Notes under the pieces: model-generated
Told to the model about the DNA's origin: nothing
The model's database searches: none
What the model saw: only the letters and a program-made list of their open reading frames with translations
Part shown: one piece after another, positions 17,859 to 27,463 of the stretch
How positions within the stretch are numbered: position 1 is the first letter of the stretch
How the letters are laid out: each line of letters begins with the position of its first letter
Position numbers and translations under genes: made by a program
Origin: Formosa agariphila KMM 3901
Lineage (GTDB): Bacteria; Bacteroidota; Bacteroidia; Flavobacteriales; Flavobacteriaceae
Reading direction: 5' to 3'
NCBI RefSeq assembly: GCF_000723205.1
Contig: NZ_HG315671.1
Location: 3,608,001-3,672,000 of the forward strand
DNA length: 64,000 bases

Positions 17859-20423
17859 ATGCCGATTGATAAAAACACTTTATTTGAGAACTATTTTTCT
17901 GATTTTAAAAATTATGACGAAGTTCTTAAATCTAACATGTCCGTTAATCCCAATTGGGAAAAATTATTAAGTAATCTTACTCAAATGGGGTCTAGCGCCT
18001 TGACCTCAAAACAAGAGGAGATGGATTGGTTAATGGACGAAAACGGTGTAACCTATAATGTTTACAACGACCCGAAAGGGATGCACCGTGCGTGGAAATT
18101 AAATATAGTCCCTTTTCTAATTCACCAAAAAGAGTGGGATAAAATAGAAAAAGGACTACAACAACGTTCGGAATTATTAAACCTAACGTTAAAAGATATT
18201 TACGGAAAACGCGAACTTATAAAAAACGGTATTGTACCACAAGAAGTTATCTATGCACATCGTGGCTTTTTAAGACAGTGTGATCAAATAAAATATAAAA
18301 CATCTAAAGATTTACTAATCCATTCTGCAGATTTAGCTCGTGGACCAGACGGACAAATGTGGGTTGTTAATGACAGAACTCAAGCGCCTTCGGGCATGGG
18401 CTATGCGTTAGAAAACAGATATGCTACAAGTAGAATTTTACCCGATATTTTTAAAGATATTCACGTAAAACCACCGTCGCCTTTCTTTGCCGATTTTAAT
18501 AAAATGCTGATTGATTCGGCACCACAAAACAAAGAAAACCCAAACATTGTTATCTTAACACCTGGACCTCTAAACGAGACTTATTTTGAGCATGCGTATA
18601 TGTCTTCATTTTTAGGATATCCGTTAGTTGCCGGGAACGACCTAGTAGTAAGAAGCGGAAAACTTTGGATGAAATCTCTAAAAGAGCTTAAACAAGTCGA
18701 TGTTATATTAAGACGTGTAGACGACGTGTTTATGGATCCGTTAGAACTTCGTGAAGATTCGTACTTAGGTGTAGCAGGATTATTAGATGTAGTAAGAGAA
18801 CAACAAGTTACAATTATAAACCCTATAGGTAGTGGGATTTTAGAAAATTCGGGACTTATTCCGTTTATGAATGCGATTTGTAAATACTTTTTTAAAGAAG
18901 ATTTAATACTTCCACAAATTGGCTCTTGGTGGTGCGGACAGAAAAAAGAACGCGATTATGTTCTAGAAAATCTATCTAATTTAGTTTTAAAACGTATTGA
19001 TAGATCAAACAGGGAGAACATTTTTTTCTGCGAATTCCTTAAACCTAAAGCTTTAGAAAACCTAAAGAAAGAAATCATTGCCAATCCGTTTGTATTTGTT
19101 GCTCAAGAAAAAATATTGTTTTCTACGGCTCCAGATTTTGCAAAAGATAAATTAGAACCTCGTAAAGTTATGTGCAGAACGTTTTCTGTGGCTAAAGGCG
19201 ATGGGTATTCTATTATGCCAGGTGGCTTAGTTCGTGTCGCTTCGGAGCGTGAGGATTTATTTGTATCCAATCAGCGTGGTGGTGTAAGTAAGGATTTCTG
19301 GATTATTACAGACGAACCTCAAACCAATATTCAAAATTACTCTTGGGATAATACCTGTAAGATTTCATTATCTGGTATCAATGATTTACCAAGTAACACC
19401 GCTGAAAATTTATATTGGTCTGGACGTTATTTAGGTCGTGCCTTAGTAACAGCGCGCTATATACGTACGGTTTTAACAAAAATGAGCAACGAACAGTATA
19501 ATAAACAAGGTGAACAATCAGAGAGTTTGCTTTGCTTATTAAAATCTGTCACACATATTACATCTACCTTTCCAGGATTTGTTGGTAAGGATGGTGAAAC
19601 AACTTTAAAAGATCCATTAAAAGAAATCTTATCTATTTTAATTGATAAGAATAGGCCTGGAAGTTTAGCTCAAACTTTGAGTAGTTTTAATAATTCGTAT
19701 TTCACATTAAGGAATTTATGGTCTAAAGACATGTGGCGTGTTTACGATGGTATTCAGAAAAACTGGAAATTATTTGTAGATGATGCCGATGAAAATACCT
19801 CAATACAGTCGCTCATAAAATTTTTAGATAAGATTATTACTAGACTTATAGCGTTTATGGCACTTATAGAAGAAAGTATAATGGTTGAACAAGGCCTTCT
19901 ACTTTATTTTATTGGTTTACAAAGCGAACAAGCCATGATGCGCATTACAAAATGCCGCTCTCTTTTGGTAGTGAGTCACAGTAAACAAACCCAATACGAG
20001 ATTTTAGAAGCATTACTTAACAGTCACGAAAGTTTAAACATTTACAGGTATAGTTACCGTTCTCACTTAAGTACAGGAAACGTTTTAGAACTTATTCTTT
20101 TAAACGAAGAGTTCCCAAAATCGTTAACATATCAGCTTAAGCGCATTCAAAAAGATGTGGATAAATTACCGCATTCCGAAAATATTGGAGCCGTAACTGC
20201 TTGTCAAAAATTTATTTCGGAAGCTAATTCTAAAATCAGAAATTTAAATCTAGATTTCCTATTAGAACTAAGCGCAGACGACACAATAATTAGAGAAAAT
20301 TTAGACGATAGTTTAACCGAACTGAGTGACTTATTACACGAAATGTCGCTTTCCTTGTCCGACACCTATTTCAATCATTCGTATCAACAAAAGCAATTGG
20401 TTGATCAAAATTTCCCATTTTAA
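17859..20423 (+). CDS. Circularly permuted ATP-grasp type 2 fused to alpha-E domain
   Basis: The protein has 854 residues. Residues about 60-480 form the circularly permuted ATP-grasp domain (GMHRAWKLNIVPFLI, LARGPDGQMWVVNDRTQAPS, AKGDGYSIMPGGLVRVASE). Residues about 515-845 form the alpha-helical alpha-E domain (LPSNTAENLYWSGRYLGRA and the many following helices). In many bacteria these are two separate genes; here they are one polypeptide. ATP-grasp enzymes activate carboxylates by phosphorylation for ligation to an amine, so a peptide-ligase role is expected. It sits between two transglutaminase genes with gaps of 7 and 2 bases, which implies co-translation. Confidence 0.9.
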   Translation: MPIDKNTLFENYFSDFKNYDEVLKSNMSVNPNWEKLLSNLTQMGSSALTSKQEEMDWLMDENGVTYNVYNDPKGMHRAWKLNIVPFLIHQKEWDKIEKGLQQRSELLNLTLKDIYGKRELIKNGIVPQEVIYAHRGFLRQCDQIKYKTSKDLLIHSADLARGPDGQMWVVNDRTQAPSGMGYALENRYATSRILPDIFKDIHVKPPSPFFADFNKMLIDSAPQNKENPNIVILTPGPLNETYFEHAYMSSFLGYPLVAGNDLVVRSGKLWMKSLKELKQVDVILRRVDDVFMDPLELREDSYLGVAGLLDVVREQQVTIINPIGSGILENSGLIPFMNAICKYFFKEDLILPQIGSWWCGQKKERDYVLENLSNLVLKRIDRSNRENIFFCEFLKPKALENLKKEIIANPFVFVAQEKILFSTAPDFAKDKLEPRKVMCRTFSVAKGDGYSIMPGGLVRVASEREDLFVSNQRGGVSKDFWIITDEPQTNIQNYSWDNTCKISLSGINDLPSNTAENLYWSGRYLGRALVTARYIRTVLTKMSNEQYNKQGEQSESLLCLLKSVTHITSTFPGFVGKDGETTLKDPLKEILSILIDKNRPGSLAQTLSSFNNSYFTLRNLWSKDMWRVYDGIQKNWKLFVDDADENTSIQSLIKFLDKIITRLIAFMALIEESIMVEQGLLLYFIGLQSEQAMMRITKCRSLLVVSHSKQTQYEILEALLNSHESLNIYRYSYRSHLSTGNVLELILLNEEFPKSLTYQLKRIQKDVDKLPHSENIGAVTACQKFISEANSKIRNLNLDFLLELSADDTIIRENLDDSLTELSDLLHEMSLSLSDTYFNHSYQQKQLVDQNFPF

Positions 20424-20425
20424 TT

Positions 20426-21313
20426 ATGGAGTTTAAAGTATCTCACACCACAAGTTACGACTACGATAGCGGTGTAACTTTTTGTCATAATATTGCGACT
20501 TTAAAACCTAAAACCATGCCTGGCCAAAAGTTGTTAGAGTATGAATTAGAAATTAGTCCAAAACCCGCAGAAATCACTGAACGTTTAGATTTCTTCGGAA
20601 ATATAGTCACCCGATTTTCAATTCAAGAACATCATAAAAAATTAGAAGTTACTGCAAAAAGTAAAATATTAAGAGATTACAGTCAACAAGACGACATTGA
20701 AACCTCTAAAATGGGAAAATCCATCACTTTAGAAGATTCTTTAAGACTCTTAAAAACAAATAAACTTGACTTGGTAGATATCAATCAATTTAAATTAGAG
20801 TCGATATTTATTACTCGAATTTCTCCAGAAATAAAAGCTTATGCCGAGGAATCATTTAAAGCGGACCGTTCTGTTTTTGAGGCCTCGTACGAATTAATGG
20901 AACGCATCTTTAAAGAATTTAAATTTGATTCTGGTTTTAGTACCATAGCTACCCCGATTCATGAAGTTATGAAAGAGAAAAAAGGGGTTTGTCAAGATTT
21001 TGCTCAAATTGCCATTGCTTGCGTGCGTTCTATAGGTTTACCTGCGCGATATGTAAGCGGGTATATAGAAACCTTACCACCTCCAGGAAAAGAAAAATTA
21101 GTAGGTACAGATGCTTCTCATGCGTGGTTTTCTGTTTACATCCCAACATTTGGTTGGGTAGATTTTGATCCAACAAATAATCAGATTCCAAAAAACCAAC
21201 ACATCACCGTATCTTGGGGACGAGATTATTACGATGTACCGCCTTTAAAAGGTGTGGTTTACAGTACTGGAAAGAACAAAATGAATGTTGCTGTAGATAT
21301 TAGACCAGCATAG
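20426..21313 (+). CDS. Transglutaminase family protein (small form)
   Basis: The protein has 295 residues. The N-terminal beta domain (SHTTSYDYDSGVTFCHNIAT) precedes a transglutaminase core with catalytic triad Cys189 (GVCQDFAQIA), His232 (DASHAWFSVYIP) and Asp248 (VDFDPTNN). There is no signal peptide. The family is usually predicted to be a peptidase or acyl-transferase acting on an ATP-grasp product. It starts 2 bases after the ATP-grasp/alpha-E gene and ends the operon ahead of a terminator. A proteasome-like Anbu peptidase, which often accompanies these genes elsewhere, is not seen here. Confidence 0.9.
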   Translation: MEFKVSHTTSYDYDSGVTFCHNIATLKPKTMPGQKLLEYELEISPKPAEITERLDFFGNIVTRFSIQEHHKKLEVTAKSKILRDYSQQDDIETSKMGKSITLEDSLRLLKTNKLDLVDINQFKLESIFITRISPEIKAYAEESFKADRSVFEASYELMERIFKEFKFDSGFSTIATPIHEVMKEKKGVCQDFAQIAIACVRSIGLPARYVSGYIETLPPPGKEKLVGTDASHAWFSVYIPTFGWVDFDPTNNQIPKNQHITVSWGRDYYDVPPLKGVVYSTGKNKMNVAVDIRPA

Positions 21314-21335
21314 ATATTATAATAGATTACAAAAT

Positions 21336-21379
21336 AAAAAAAACGGAATGACAGATATACAATTTGTCGTTCCGTTTTT
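21336..21379. terminator. Bidirectional terminator after the transglutaminase operon
   Basis: AAAAACGGAATGACA pairs with TGTCGTTCCGTTTTT (one G-T wobble) around an 11-nt loop. A-run and T-run flanks allow termination for the plus operon and for the minus-strand lipoprotein gene. Confidence 0.85.
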
Positions 21380-21418
21380 AGATTCTACTTAATACTACAA
21401 AGTAAAATAAGAGTAAAA

Positions 21419-22186
21419 TTAGTTTACATAAGTATAAATAAGGGTCGAAGTAGATGTTTCATTATATCTTGAATCTACAGCAGTTAATGCTGCTGTTTTC
21501 GGATAATTATCTGTATCGTAATCGTAGTTTGCATTTAAAGTTAACATGATTTCTCCAAGCTCATTTTTATAAATAATTTGTATTGGATTATTCAATGGAA
21601 ACAAAGCCTTAGCTCTTAAAATTTCTGAAGATTGATTTAAACTAAAGTTTAATTTCACCTTGTCTAAAGCATCAATTATTCCAGCAGATTCTAATGTATA
21701 GTAATACGGATTTGGCGCATCATCATACTTAATTTCGGCAGTATATTCTTTAATGATATATTCATTTGTATCATAATTGTAATCCTCCTCGAAGAATACA
21801 ATTAATTTAGGATTACCATTATCGTCGTATTCTTCTACTTGCCCAGTTTCATAAGCATTGTAAGGTGAATCAAAAAGTTCTTCTACATTTAACGCATCTC
21901 CGCCTCCTGTTACATTTGTTAGTTGGTCATTTTCGTATACAAAAACACTTGACTCTTCGCCATTGCTAATTGTATTTAAAGTTCCATTAGAACTATAGTT
22001 TAACGTAATCACACGATTTTCGCTCGGATTTTGAGCTGAATTATACATTACGTTTTTAATTAATTTGTGTTCTACACTTCCATTAACTTCTTCGAATTCA
22101 TCTGAAGTTGAGCTACTACAACTCACGGCTAATAAAGCCCCTAAACACAGGGACATGATAAGATTTGGCTTTCTCATAAGGTTCAT
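21419..22186 (-). CDS. Lipoprotein of unknown function
   Basis: The 255-residue protein has a lipoprotein signal peptide ending in AVSC. The mature part has an RHS/YD-like pattern of short beta segments (ITLNYSSNGTLNTIS, VFVYENDQLTNV, VEEYDDNGNPKLIVF). This pattern is common in Bacteroidota proteins annotated DUF4595-like or hypothetical. No catalytic motif is visible. ATG 22177, three codons downstream, is an alternative start. It is a single-gene unit. Confidence 0.75.
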   Translation of the reverse strand: MNLMRKPNLIMSLCLGALLAVSCSSSTSDEFEEVNGSVEHKLIKNVMYNSAQNPSENRVITLNYSSNGTLNTISNGEESSVFVYENDQLTNVTGGGDALNVEELFDSPYNAYETGQVEEYDDNGNPKLIVFFEEDYNYDTNEYIIKEYTAEIKYDDAPNPYYYTLESAGIIDALDKVKLNFSLNQSSEILRAKALFPLNNPIQIIYKNELGEIMLTLNANYDYDTDNYPKTAALTAVDSRYNETSTSTLIYTYVN

Positions 22187-22407
22187 TTAGTTTACCTCAA
22201 ATGTAAAAGTTTAGCGCCTTAATATTTTACGGCTAACCGTAATTGCTAGAAGTTTTTTAATATTTCTTTAACAAGACATTTCTATATAAAAAAACAAATC
22301 AGTTTAATTTTAGCGTATCAAATACACGGACTAAGAATTCCCTATAGTCATCTCTTTTTTATTCAGATTTATATAATGTATGGTTACGACGTTTACGCCT
22401 AAAACGT

Positions 22408-24891
22408 TTAAAATTCACGCTTACCAAATTCACTCTCTATAAATTTAGATTCGTTTTTCCTTTTATTAAATGAATAGGTTAAGTTTAAGAAAATCATATC
22501 TACTTCGTAAACATAATTAGTTGTAGTATAAAAGGAACCATCCTGCCAAGTGGTAATACGTTGTTCGTTTGTATCTAGAAGTCCCATATCTATATTTTGC
22601 CATTGTAATGTGGCTACTAACTGATTGTTAAAAAAGGATTTCTTAAAAGCTAAATTGGGTGAATAAAATTGAGAATCTTCACCTTGAGCAGTTACCCGCT
22701 CTGATAAATAGTTAAACGTAAACTGTAAAGATGCCGTCTCAGAAAATGTATAGGTAGAGTTAATATTTAACGAATACACGAAACTACTGGTATCTATTTG
22801 GTTTCCGTTATACGCGCCATCTATGGCAAAGTTATATAGATTGGCTCCTATAAAATTATTCCAATTTTCGGTTACTTTAAACTCACTTCCTAATTCTAAA
22901 CCTATTGATGTTCCAGAACCAACATTAGAGTAAATTCTGTTTAAAATGGTATCGTTATAAATGGTATTTACACGGTTAATAAGATTTTTTACATCGCGAT
23001 AATAAAAGGTTCCATATAACGAAGCTCCTTCCTCAAAATCTTTAACAACTCCAACCTCTACTAAATCTATAAATTCAGGTTTTAAAGTAGGGTCTCCCTG
23101 TTCTAAAGTTTCAGAATGTTCTCGCTCAGGAAACGGATTCATTTTAAAAGATGTGGTACGCTCAATACGACGGCTATAGGCCGCTTTTAATTTTAAATCC
23201 TCATTGACTTTATATTGTACAGATGCAGAAGGGTATAGTTTCACAAAATCGTATGTATACGTTGTATCTACAACCCCAACCTTATCTTTTAAATACAGTT
23301 CTCTATCCATACTTTCAAGACGTAAACCTACGCTATAATCGAATTGCGCTGTAGACTTATCTAACTGTACATATCCAGAATTAATTTGTCGTATTAAATT
23401 TACTTCACTAGAAAATTCTGGCACTAATATAAACTCACCGGTATCTAAATCTTTTCTTTCGTACACGAAGTCTCCTTTATGATCTAAATTTCGATATTGA
23501 TACCCTACAGCGAATTGCCCAATATCCATGGGTTTAAACGTATAATCTGCTTGAAAACGTATTCCGTGCAATGGATTATCATTTGTGTTATATTCTTCTT
23601 GTAAAATTTCTGAAATATCTGGATATGCTAAATTTTCGTTAGTTGTAGGACCGCCTAGAAAAGTATATTCATATAAAAAAGATGTTGACAAATGCGATGT
23701 ATTAATGAAAGTATGTTCATAATCGAAACTAGCCACCACAAAATCACTTTTTCGGATTCTTAAATTATCATTCCAATATTGAAAAGTATAAATACGATCT
23801 TCATCACCACCGTCCGCAGGTGTTATGGCATGATTATCATAATAGAAAATATTAGCACGTCTATCTTTAGAGCGTTTACCGGCATAAACACCTAATGAAA
23901 AAAGATTAGATGCATTTGGCGTATAATCTAAGTTTACACGCCCAGAATAATTAATTTCATCGAAGCTTCGCTCACCATCTGATGGAAACTGCGTTAAAGT
24001 ATCGTTTATAATAGTATACACATCTCCCTCTCTTCGCCCAGACACGTCGTTACGTGTATAGCTTGCTCCTAGAGAAAAATTCCAAGTATCATTTCTAAGA
24101 TTGAATGTAAAATCTCCGCCATAGCGACCAGCAACGTCTTCGTTATCATAATCTTCTATACTTGGAGCTCCTAACTTTAAATTTATTTGTGTAAACGCTC
24201 CGTTTGTTGCGCCTCTTTTGATAATAATATTAAGAATACCCGACTTACCTTCTGGATCGTATTTTGCAGATGGCGCAGTAATAACCTCTACACGTTCTAT
24301 TGCATTTGCAGGAAGTTGTGCCAGAATTTGCGACGCACTACTTTGTATAGGTTTTCCGTTAAGTAAAAGCGTAAAACTAGTACTTCCGCGCAGTGCAATT
24401 TCGCCATTACCGTTAATATTTACCGAAGGTAAATTTCTTAACACATCTACACCATTACCGCCAATAGCATTTTCAAAGTTCTTAGTAGAAAATACTTGTC
24501 GGTCCACTTTATTAATAACAGCACTACTCGTTCCTTTTAAGACAACCTCGTTTAAAAGTTCGGCACTAGCGTTTAAAAAAATGGTTCCAAGATTTAAATT
24601 CGCATCTGATTTTACAACAGTAAAGGGTTCCGTTTTCGTGGTTTCGTATCCAATAAAAGACGCCTCTAAATAATAACTTCCTTTTTTAATATTATCTATA
24701 GCAAAGGTTCCTGCCTGATTAGTAACAACACCTGTAATTAATAAACTGTCACTTGTTTTATACAGTGCTACAGTTGCATAATCAATCACCTCTTGCGCTT
24801 TAGCATCTAAAACAGTACCCGTTACTTGAGCACATACATTTTGACAGAACACCATTATTAATACGGACAGGCATAAACTTTTAAACTTCAT
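22408..24891 (-). CDS. TonB-dependent receptor, outer-membrane beta-barrel type with carboxypeptidase-regulatory-like domain
   Basis: The start is ATG 24891, which opens a good signal peptide (MKFKSLCLSVLIMVFCQ); an ATG eight codons upstream is less likely. The protein is about 827 residues. It has an N-terminal CarboxypepD_reg-like beta-sandwich (VTGTVLDAKAQEVIDYATVA), a TonB plug (GGNGVDVLRNLPSVNINGNG, KYDPEGKSGILNIIIKRG) and an outer-membrane beta-barrel (OMP_b-brl_3 family) to the C-terminus. It is not a SusC-type protein and has no SusD partner. The substrate is unknown. Its own promoter and an operator-like repeat lie directly upstream, next to an AraC regulator gene. Confidence 0.9.
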   Translation of the reverse strand: MKFKSLCLSVLIMVFCQNVCAQVTGTVLDAKAQEVIDYATVALYKTSDSLLITGVVTNQAGTFAIDNIKKGSYYLEASFIGYETTKTEPFTVVKSDANLNLGTIFLNASAELLNEVVLKGTSSAVINKVDRQVFSTKNFENAIGGNGVDVLRNLPSVNINGNGEIALRGSTSFTLLLNGKPIQSSASQILAQLPANAIERVEVITAPSAKYDPEGKSGILNIIIKRGATNGAFTQINLKLGAPSIEDYDNEDVAGRYGGDFTFNLRNDTWNFSLGASYTRNDVSGRREGDVYTIINDTLTQFPSDGERSFDEINYSGRVNLDYTPNASNLFSLGVYAGKRSKDRRANIFYYDNHAITPADGGDEDRIYTFQYWNDNLRIRKSDFVVASFDYEHTFINTSHLSTSFLYEYTFLGGPTTNENLAYPDISEILQEEYNTNDNPLHGIRFQADYTFKPMDIGQFAVGYQYRNLDHKGDFVYERKDLDTGEFILVPEFSSEVNLIRQINSGYVQLDKSTAQFDYSVGLRLESMDRELYLKDKVGVVDTTYTYDFVKLYPSASVQYKVNEDLKLKAAYSRRIERTTSFKMNPFPEREHSETLEQGDPTLKPEFIDLVEVGVVKDFEEGASLYGTFYYRDVKNLINRVNTIYNDTILNRIYSNVGSGTSIGLELGSEFKVTENWNNFIGANLYNFAIDGAYNGNQIDTSSFVYSLNINSTYTFSETASLQFTFNYLSERVTAQGEDSQFYSPNLAFKKSFFNNQLVATLQWQNIDMGLLDTNEQRITTWQDGSFYTTTNYVYEVDMIFLNLTYSFNKRKNESKFIESEFGKREF

Positions 24892-24912
24892 TCTTATTGT
24901 TTTATAAAAAAT

Positions 24913-24938
24913 CAAAAATATGAAATCACTTGAGTGAT
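24913..24938 (-). promoter_or_regulatory. Promoter -7 box with overlapping inverted repeat for the TonB-dependent receptor
   Basis: On the minus strand TATTTTTG (24920-24913) matches TAnnTTTG, 22 bases upstream of the receptor start codon. Directly behind it ATCACT (24925-24930) and AGTGAT (24933-24938) form an inverted repeat with a 2-base centre, lying between the -7 and -33 positions where a repressor would block RNA polymerase. Confidence 0.5.
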
Positions 24939-24956
24939 ATCATGGTCTATTTGAAT

Positions 24957-25790
24957 CTAAACTGGTTTACTTACAGCAGATTTTCGATAATTTAATGGGG
25001 TAATCTGATTATTTTTTTTGAAATATTTCCCAAAATGAGAAGCATCTTTAAAATGAAGTAAGTGTGCAATTTCGGAAACATTATAGGCTGTGTATAACAA
25101 TAAACGCTTAGCTTCTTTATTAATATAAGTCGCGATAACTTCGGAAGCAGATTTATTAAATGCCTGCTTACAGATTGTGTTTAAATATTGCGGTGTTATG
25201 CATAATTTATTAGCATAATACGACACGTTATTTTGCGGACTCTCGCTTAAGAAGTATAAAAATTGTTCCGAAACATCTCCAAACACACCTTTTTTATCGT
25301 AAGTATTTAAACTTGTTATTTTAGAAAGCAACGCCTTTAATAATCCTTCGATAATATTAATGTTTGAATTTGTTTTTGTTTCCTTACAAAGCAATTCAAA
25401 TATGGTTTCAATAACCATTTGATCTTCTTTGTTTTTAACATTAAGCATATTGATTTTAGACAACTCTAACACTAATAAATTTATTTCTTTATCCTTAGTG
25501 TTTTCAATAAATTCATCTTTAAAAATAACAACAAATCCTTTAGGCTCTGTATCTATAGACCAATGGTGCACTTCTTCTCGTTTTACAAAGAAAAACTGAG
25601 GCACATCAATAACATAAGCTGTAGTATCTATGGTATGCAAACCACTGCCTTGACTTAAATATACAATTTCGAAATACTTGTTATGCTTATGGGGTTTTGT
25701 AAACCTTTTAGTCGTATCGAATGGCTCGATTTTGAGGGTTTGTTTTAATTCTATTTTAGAATTAACGCGAATACCAAATTGCTCTTGCAT
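24957..25790 (-). CDS. AraC-family transcriptional regulator
   Basis: The 277-residue protein has an N-terminal cupin-like ligand-binding domain (KPHKHNKYFEIVYLSQGSG, VIDVPQFFFVKREEVH). The C-terminal double helix-turn-helix comprises residues about 180-270 (YANKLCITPQYLNTICK, NVSEIAHLLHFKDASHFGKY). It lies directly upstream of the TonB-dependent receptor on the same strand, separated by 65 bases that hold a separate promoter, so it may regulate that receptor. The distance from the fucose genes and the presence of a second AraC regulator there argue against a role in fucose control. Confidence 0.88.
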   Translation of the reverse strand: MQEQFGIRVNSKIELKQTLKIEPFDTTKRFTKPHKHNKYFEIVYLSQGSGLHTIDTTAYVIDVPQFFFVKREEVHHWSIDTEPKGFVVIFKDEFIENTKDKEINLLVLELSKINMLNVKNKEDQMVIETIFELLCKETKTNSNINIIEGLLKALLSKITSLNTYDKKGVFGDVSEQFLYFLSESPQNNVSYYANKLCITPQYLNTICKQAFNKSASEVIATYINKEAKRLLLYTAYNVSEIAHLLHFKDASHFGKYFKKNNQITPLNYRKSAVSKPV

Positions 25791-26000
25791 AGTTATGTTT
25801 ACAATATCTGCCGCTAAATATAAGCATTAAAAAAAGTTTAAATGATTTTTTGATTAACACGCGTTATACACCTAAAAAATCAATTAAATAACCACATAAA
25901 TTCACAGCATATAAAAGCCTACTGTTAAAAAACACTTATATTATTACTCAGTAACGCATCTACTTTAAAGACGTTACAAACACTAAGTTTTGAATATTTA

Positions 26001-27311
26001 TTACAAATAAGATTTCATCAATAACGCTGCTCCTAATGCACTTTCATTTTTACAATCTGAAATTTTTATAGTGATACTAGGGTTTAGTAACTGTAAGAAT
26101 TCTATAAAGATTTTGTTTCGGTTAAAACCTCCAGAAATATATACATCTTCTAAAACGGCATCTTCATCAGATATTAAATCTATAGCCAACATTACCTTTT
26201 TACTAATTTCATAAATCAATTGATAATAAGCGGTCTCGTAAGACAAAAACTTTTGTAAAAACTCTGGATGTGCTTCAAAATCGGTATCGATATTTTCAGA
26301 TAAAAACACACGTGCATCTTGGTCGATTAATTCCGTACACAACGTTTCATTTAAACTCAGATTTAAATGAGTATCGATATCTTTTTTAAAGAATTCGCTT
26401 AAGGCTTCTATATACACCTCGTGGATGCGTCCTAAAAACTGCATAGAAGATTTGACTTGCTGTTTTTCGGGAGTCATAAAACACAAGCAATTATTTTGAA
26501 GTTGATGCTGTGTTAATGTTTCTTTACTAAACGGATTCATGGTAATAATCCATGTTCCTGTAGATAGTAAAACGAAATTTTTACGCGTTTCATTTTCTAA
26601 TATCGGAATGATAGATGAAGAACTATCATGCAATCCAGTTCCTACTGCAATTTGCTCACCGTTAATTTCAGTCAACACTGCGTCGTTTCCTTTACAAGGT
26701 TCTGGCAGACTTATATTTTCATCTTTTAACCAACTGTGGTATTGCATGGTATCGAAATCCCATGTCGCGGTATGTGCCCCAACAGACGTAAAATCTGCAG
26801 TAATTGTTTTTGTAAATAAATAACTTAGGTATTGTGGATAATGTAAAATGGTATGGACTTGCTCCCAAGTGTCTGGTTTATTTTTTTTAAGCGATAACAT
26901 TTGAATCCCTGTATTTAACATACCATAAGCAGGAGAAGCTGTTTTTCTAGAAAACTCTTCTACACCGCCTTGAGACTCGTAAAATCCTTTATAATCATTT
27001 ATATCTAATGGTTTTAGATAATTGTACAGTGGCGTTATGCGTTTTCCTTCTTTATTAAGATAAACCAATGAGGCCCCATGCGTAGAAAAATTTAAAGCTT
27101 TGATTTGAAACTTACCTTCAACTTGAATGTGTTTGATACTGGATTTAACCCAATTTTCTATAGCTTCAATATCGTCGCAACAAAACCCATCTTCGTCTGT
27201 AATTTCTTCAAACTGAATTGCGTTTTGATACACAACATTAAAATTTTTGTCAAACAAAAATATCTTTTTATTGGTTTTTCCTATATCTACAACTGCTATA
27301 ACTTTTTCCAT
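26001..27311 (-). CDS. FGGY-family carbohydrate kinase, probable L-fuculose kinase
   Basis: The 436-residue protein has the two-domain actin-like kinase fold of the FGGY family: IAVVDIGKTNKKIFLFD (phosphate 1), NFSTHGASLVYLN, GTGLHDSSSSIIP and LSTGTWIITMNP (Thr-Gly adenosine region), and VYISGGFNRNKIFIEFLQ. The kinase is assigned to L-fuculose, or possibly rhamnulose, because it follows fucI and the aldolase on the same strand. It is slightly shorter than E. coli FucK (about 480). The gap to fucI carries two hairpins, so its expression may differ from that of fucI. Confidence 0.82.
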   Translation of the reverse strand: MEKVIAVVDIGKTNKKIFLFDKNFNVVYQNAIQFEEITDEDGFCCDDIEAIENWVKSSIKHIQVEGKFQIKALNFSTHGASLVYLNKEGKRITPLYNYLKPLDINDYKGFYESQGGVEEFSRKTASPAYGMLNTGIQMLSLKKNKPDTWEQVHTILHYPQYLSYLFTKTITADFTSVGAHTATWDFDTMQYHSWLKDENISLPEPCKGNDAVLTEINGEQIAVGTGLHDSSSSIIPILENETRKNFVLLSTGTWIITMNPFSKETLTQHQLQNNCLCFMTPEKQQVKSSMQFLGRIHEVYIEALSEFFKKDIDTHLNLSLNETLCTELIDQDARVFLSENIDTDFEAHPEFLQKFLSYETAYYQLIYEISKKVMLAIDLISDEDAVLEDVYISGGFNRNKIFIEFLQLLNPSITIKISDCKNESALGAALLMKSYL

Positions 27312-27333
27312 AAAATTAAAATTTAAAAATGAA

Positions 27334-27378
27334 AAGTTTTCTCCTTGGCCTGATTTACATCAAAATAGGAGAAAACTT
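27334..27378 (-). promoter_or_regulatory. Long hairpin just upstream of the kinase gene
   Basis: AAGTTTTCTCCT (27334-27345) and AGGAGAAAACTT (27367-27378) form a perfect 12-bp inverted repeat around a 21-nt loop, within 25 bases of the kinase start. In the transcribed (minus) direction it is followed by a T-rich stretch, so it may attenuate or stabilise the mRNA. Confidence 0.55.
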
Positions 27379-27395
27379 AAACATCACCAATACTT

Positions 27396-27449
27396 GGAGG
27401 AACCTGTTAAACTAACAAATTACAAAACAACTAAAAAACGTGTTCCTCC
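27396..27449 (-). promoter_or_regulatory. Second hairpin in the fucI-kinase gap
   Basis: GGAGGAAC (27396-27403) and GTTCCTCC (27442-27449) form an 8-bp perfect inverted repeat with a 38-nt loop. The right arm ends 14 bases after the fucI stop codon. Its GGAGGAA arm resembles the GGAGAA arm of the neighbouring hairpin, so alternative pairing between the two structures is possible. Confidence 0.4.
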
Positions 27450-27463
27450 CTTACAATAATCTA

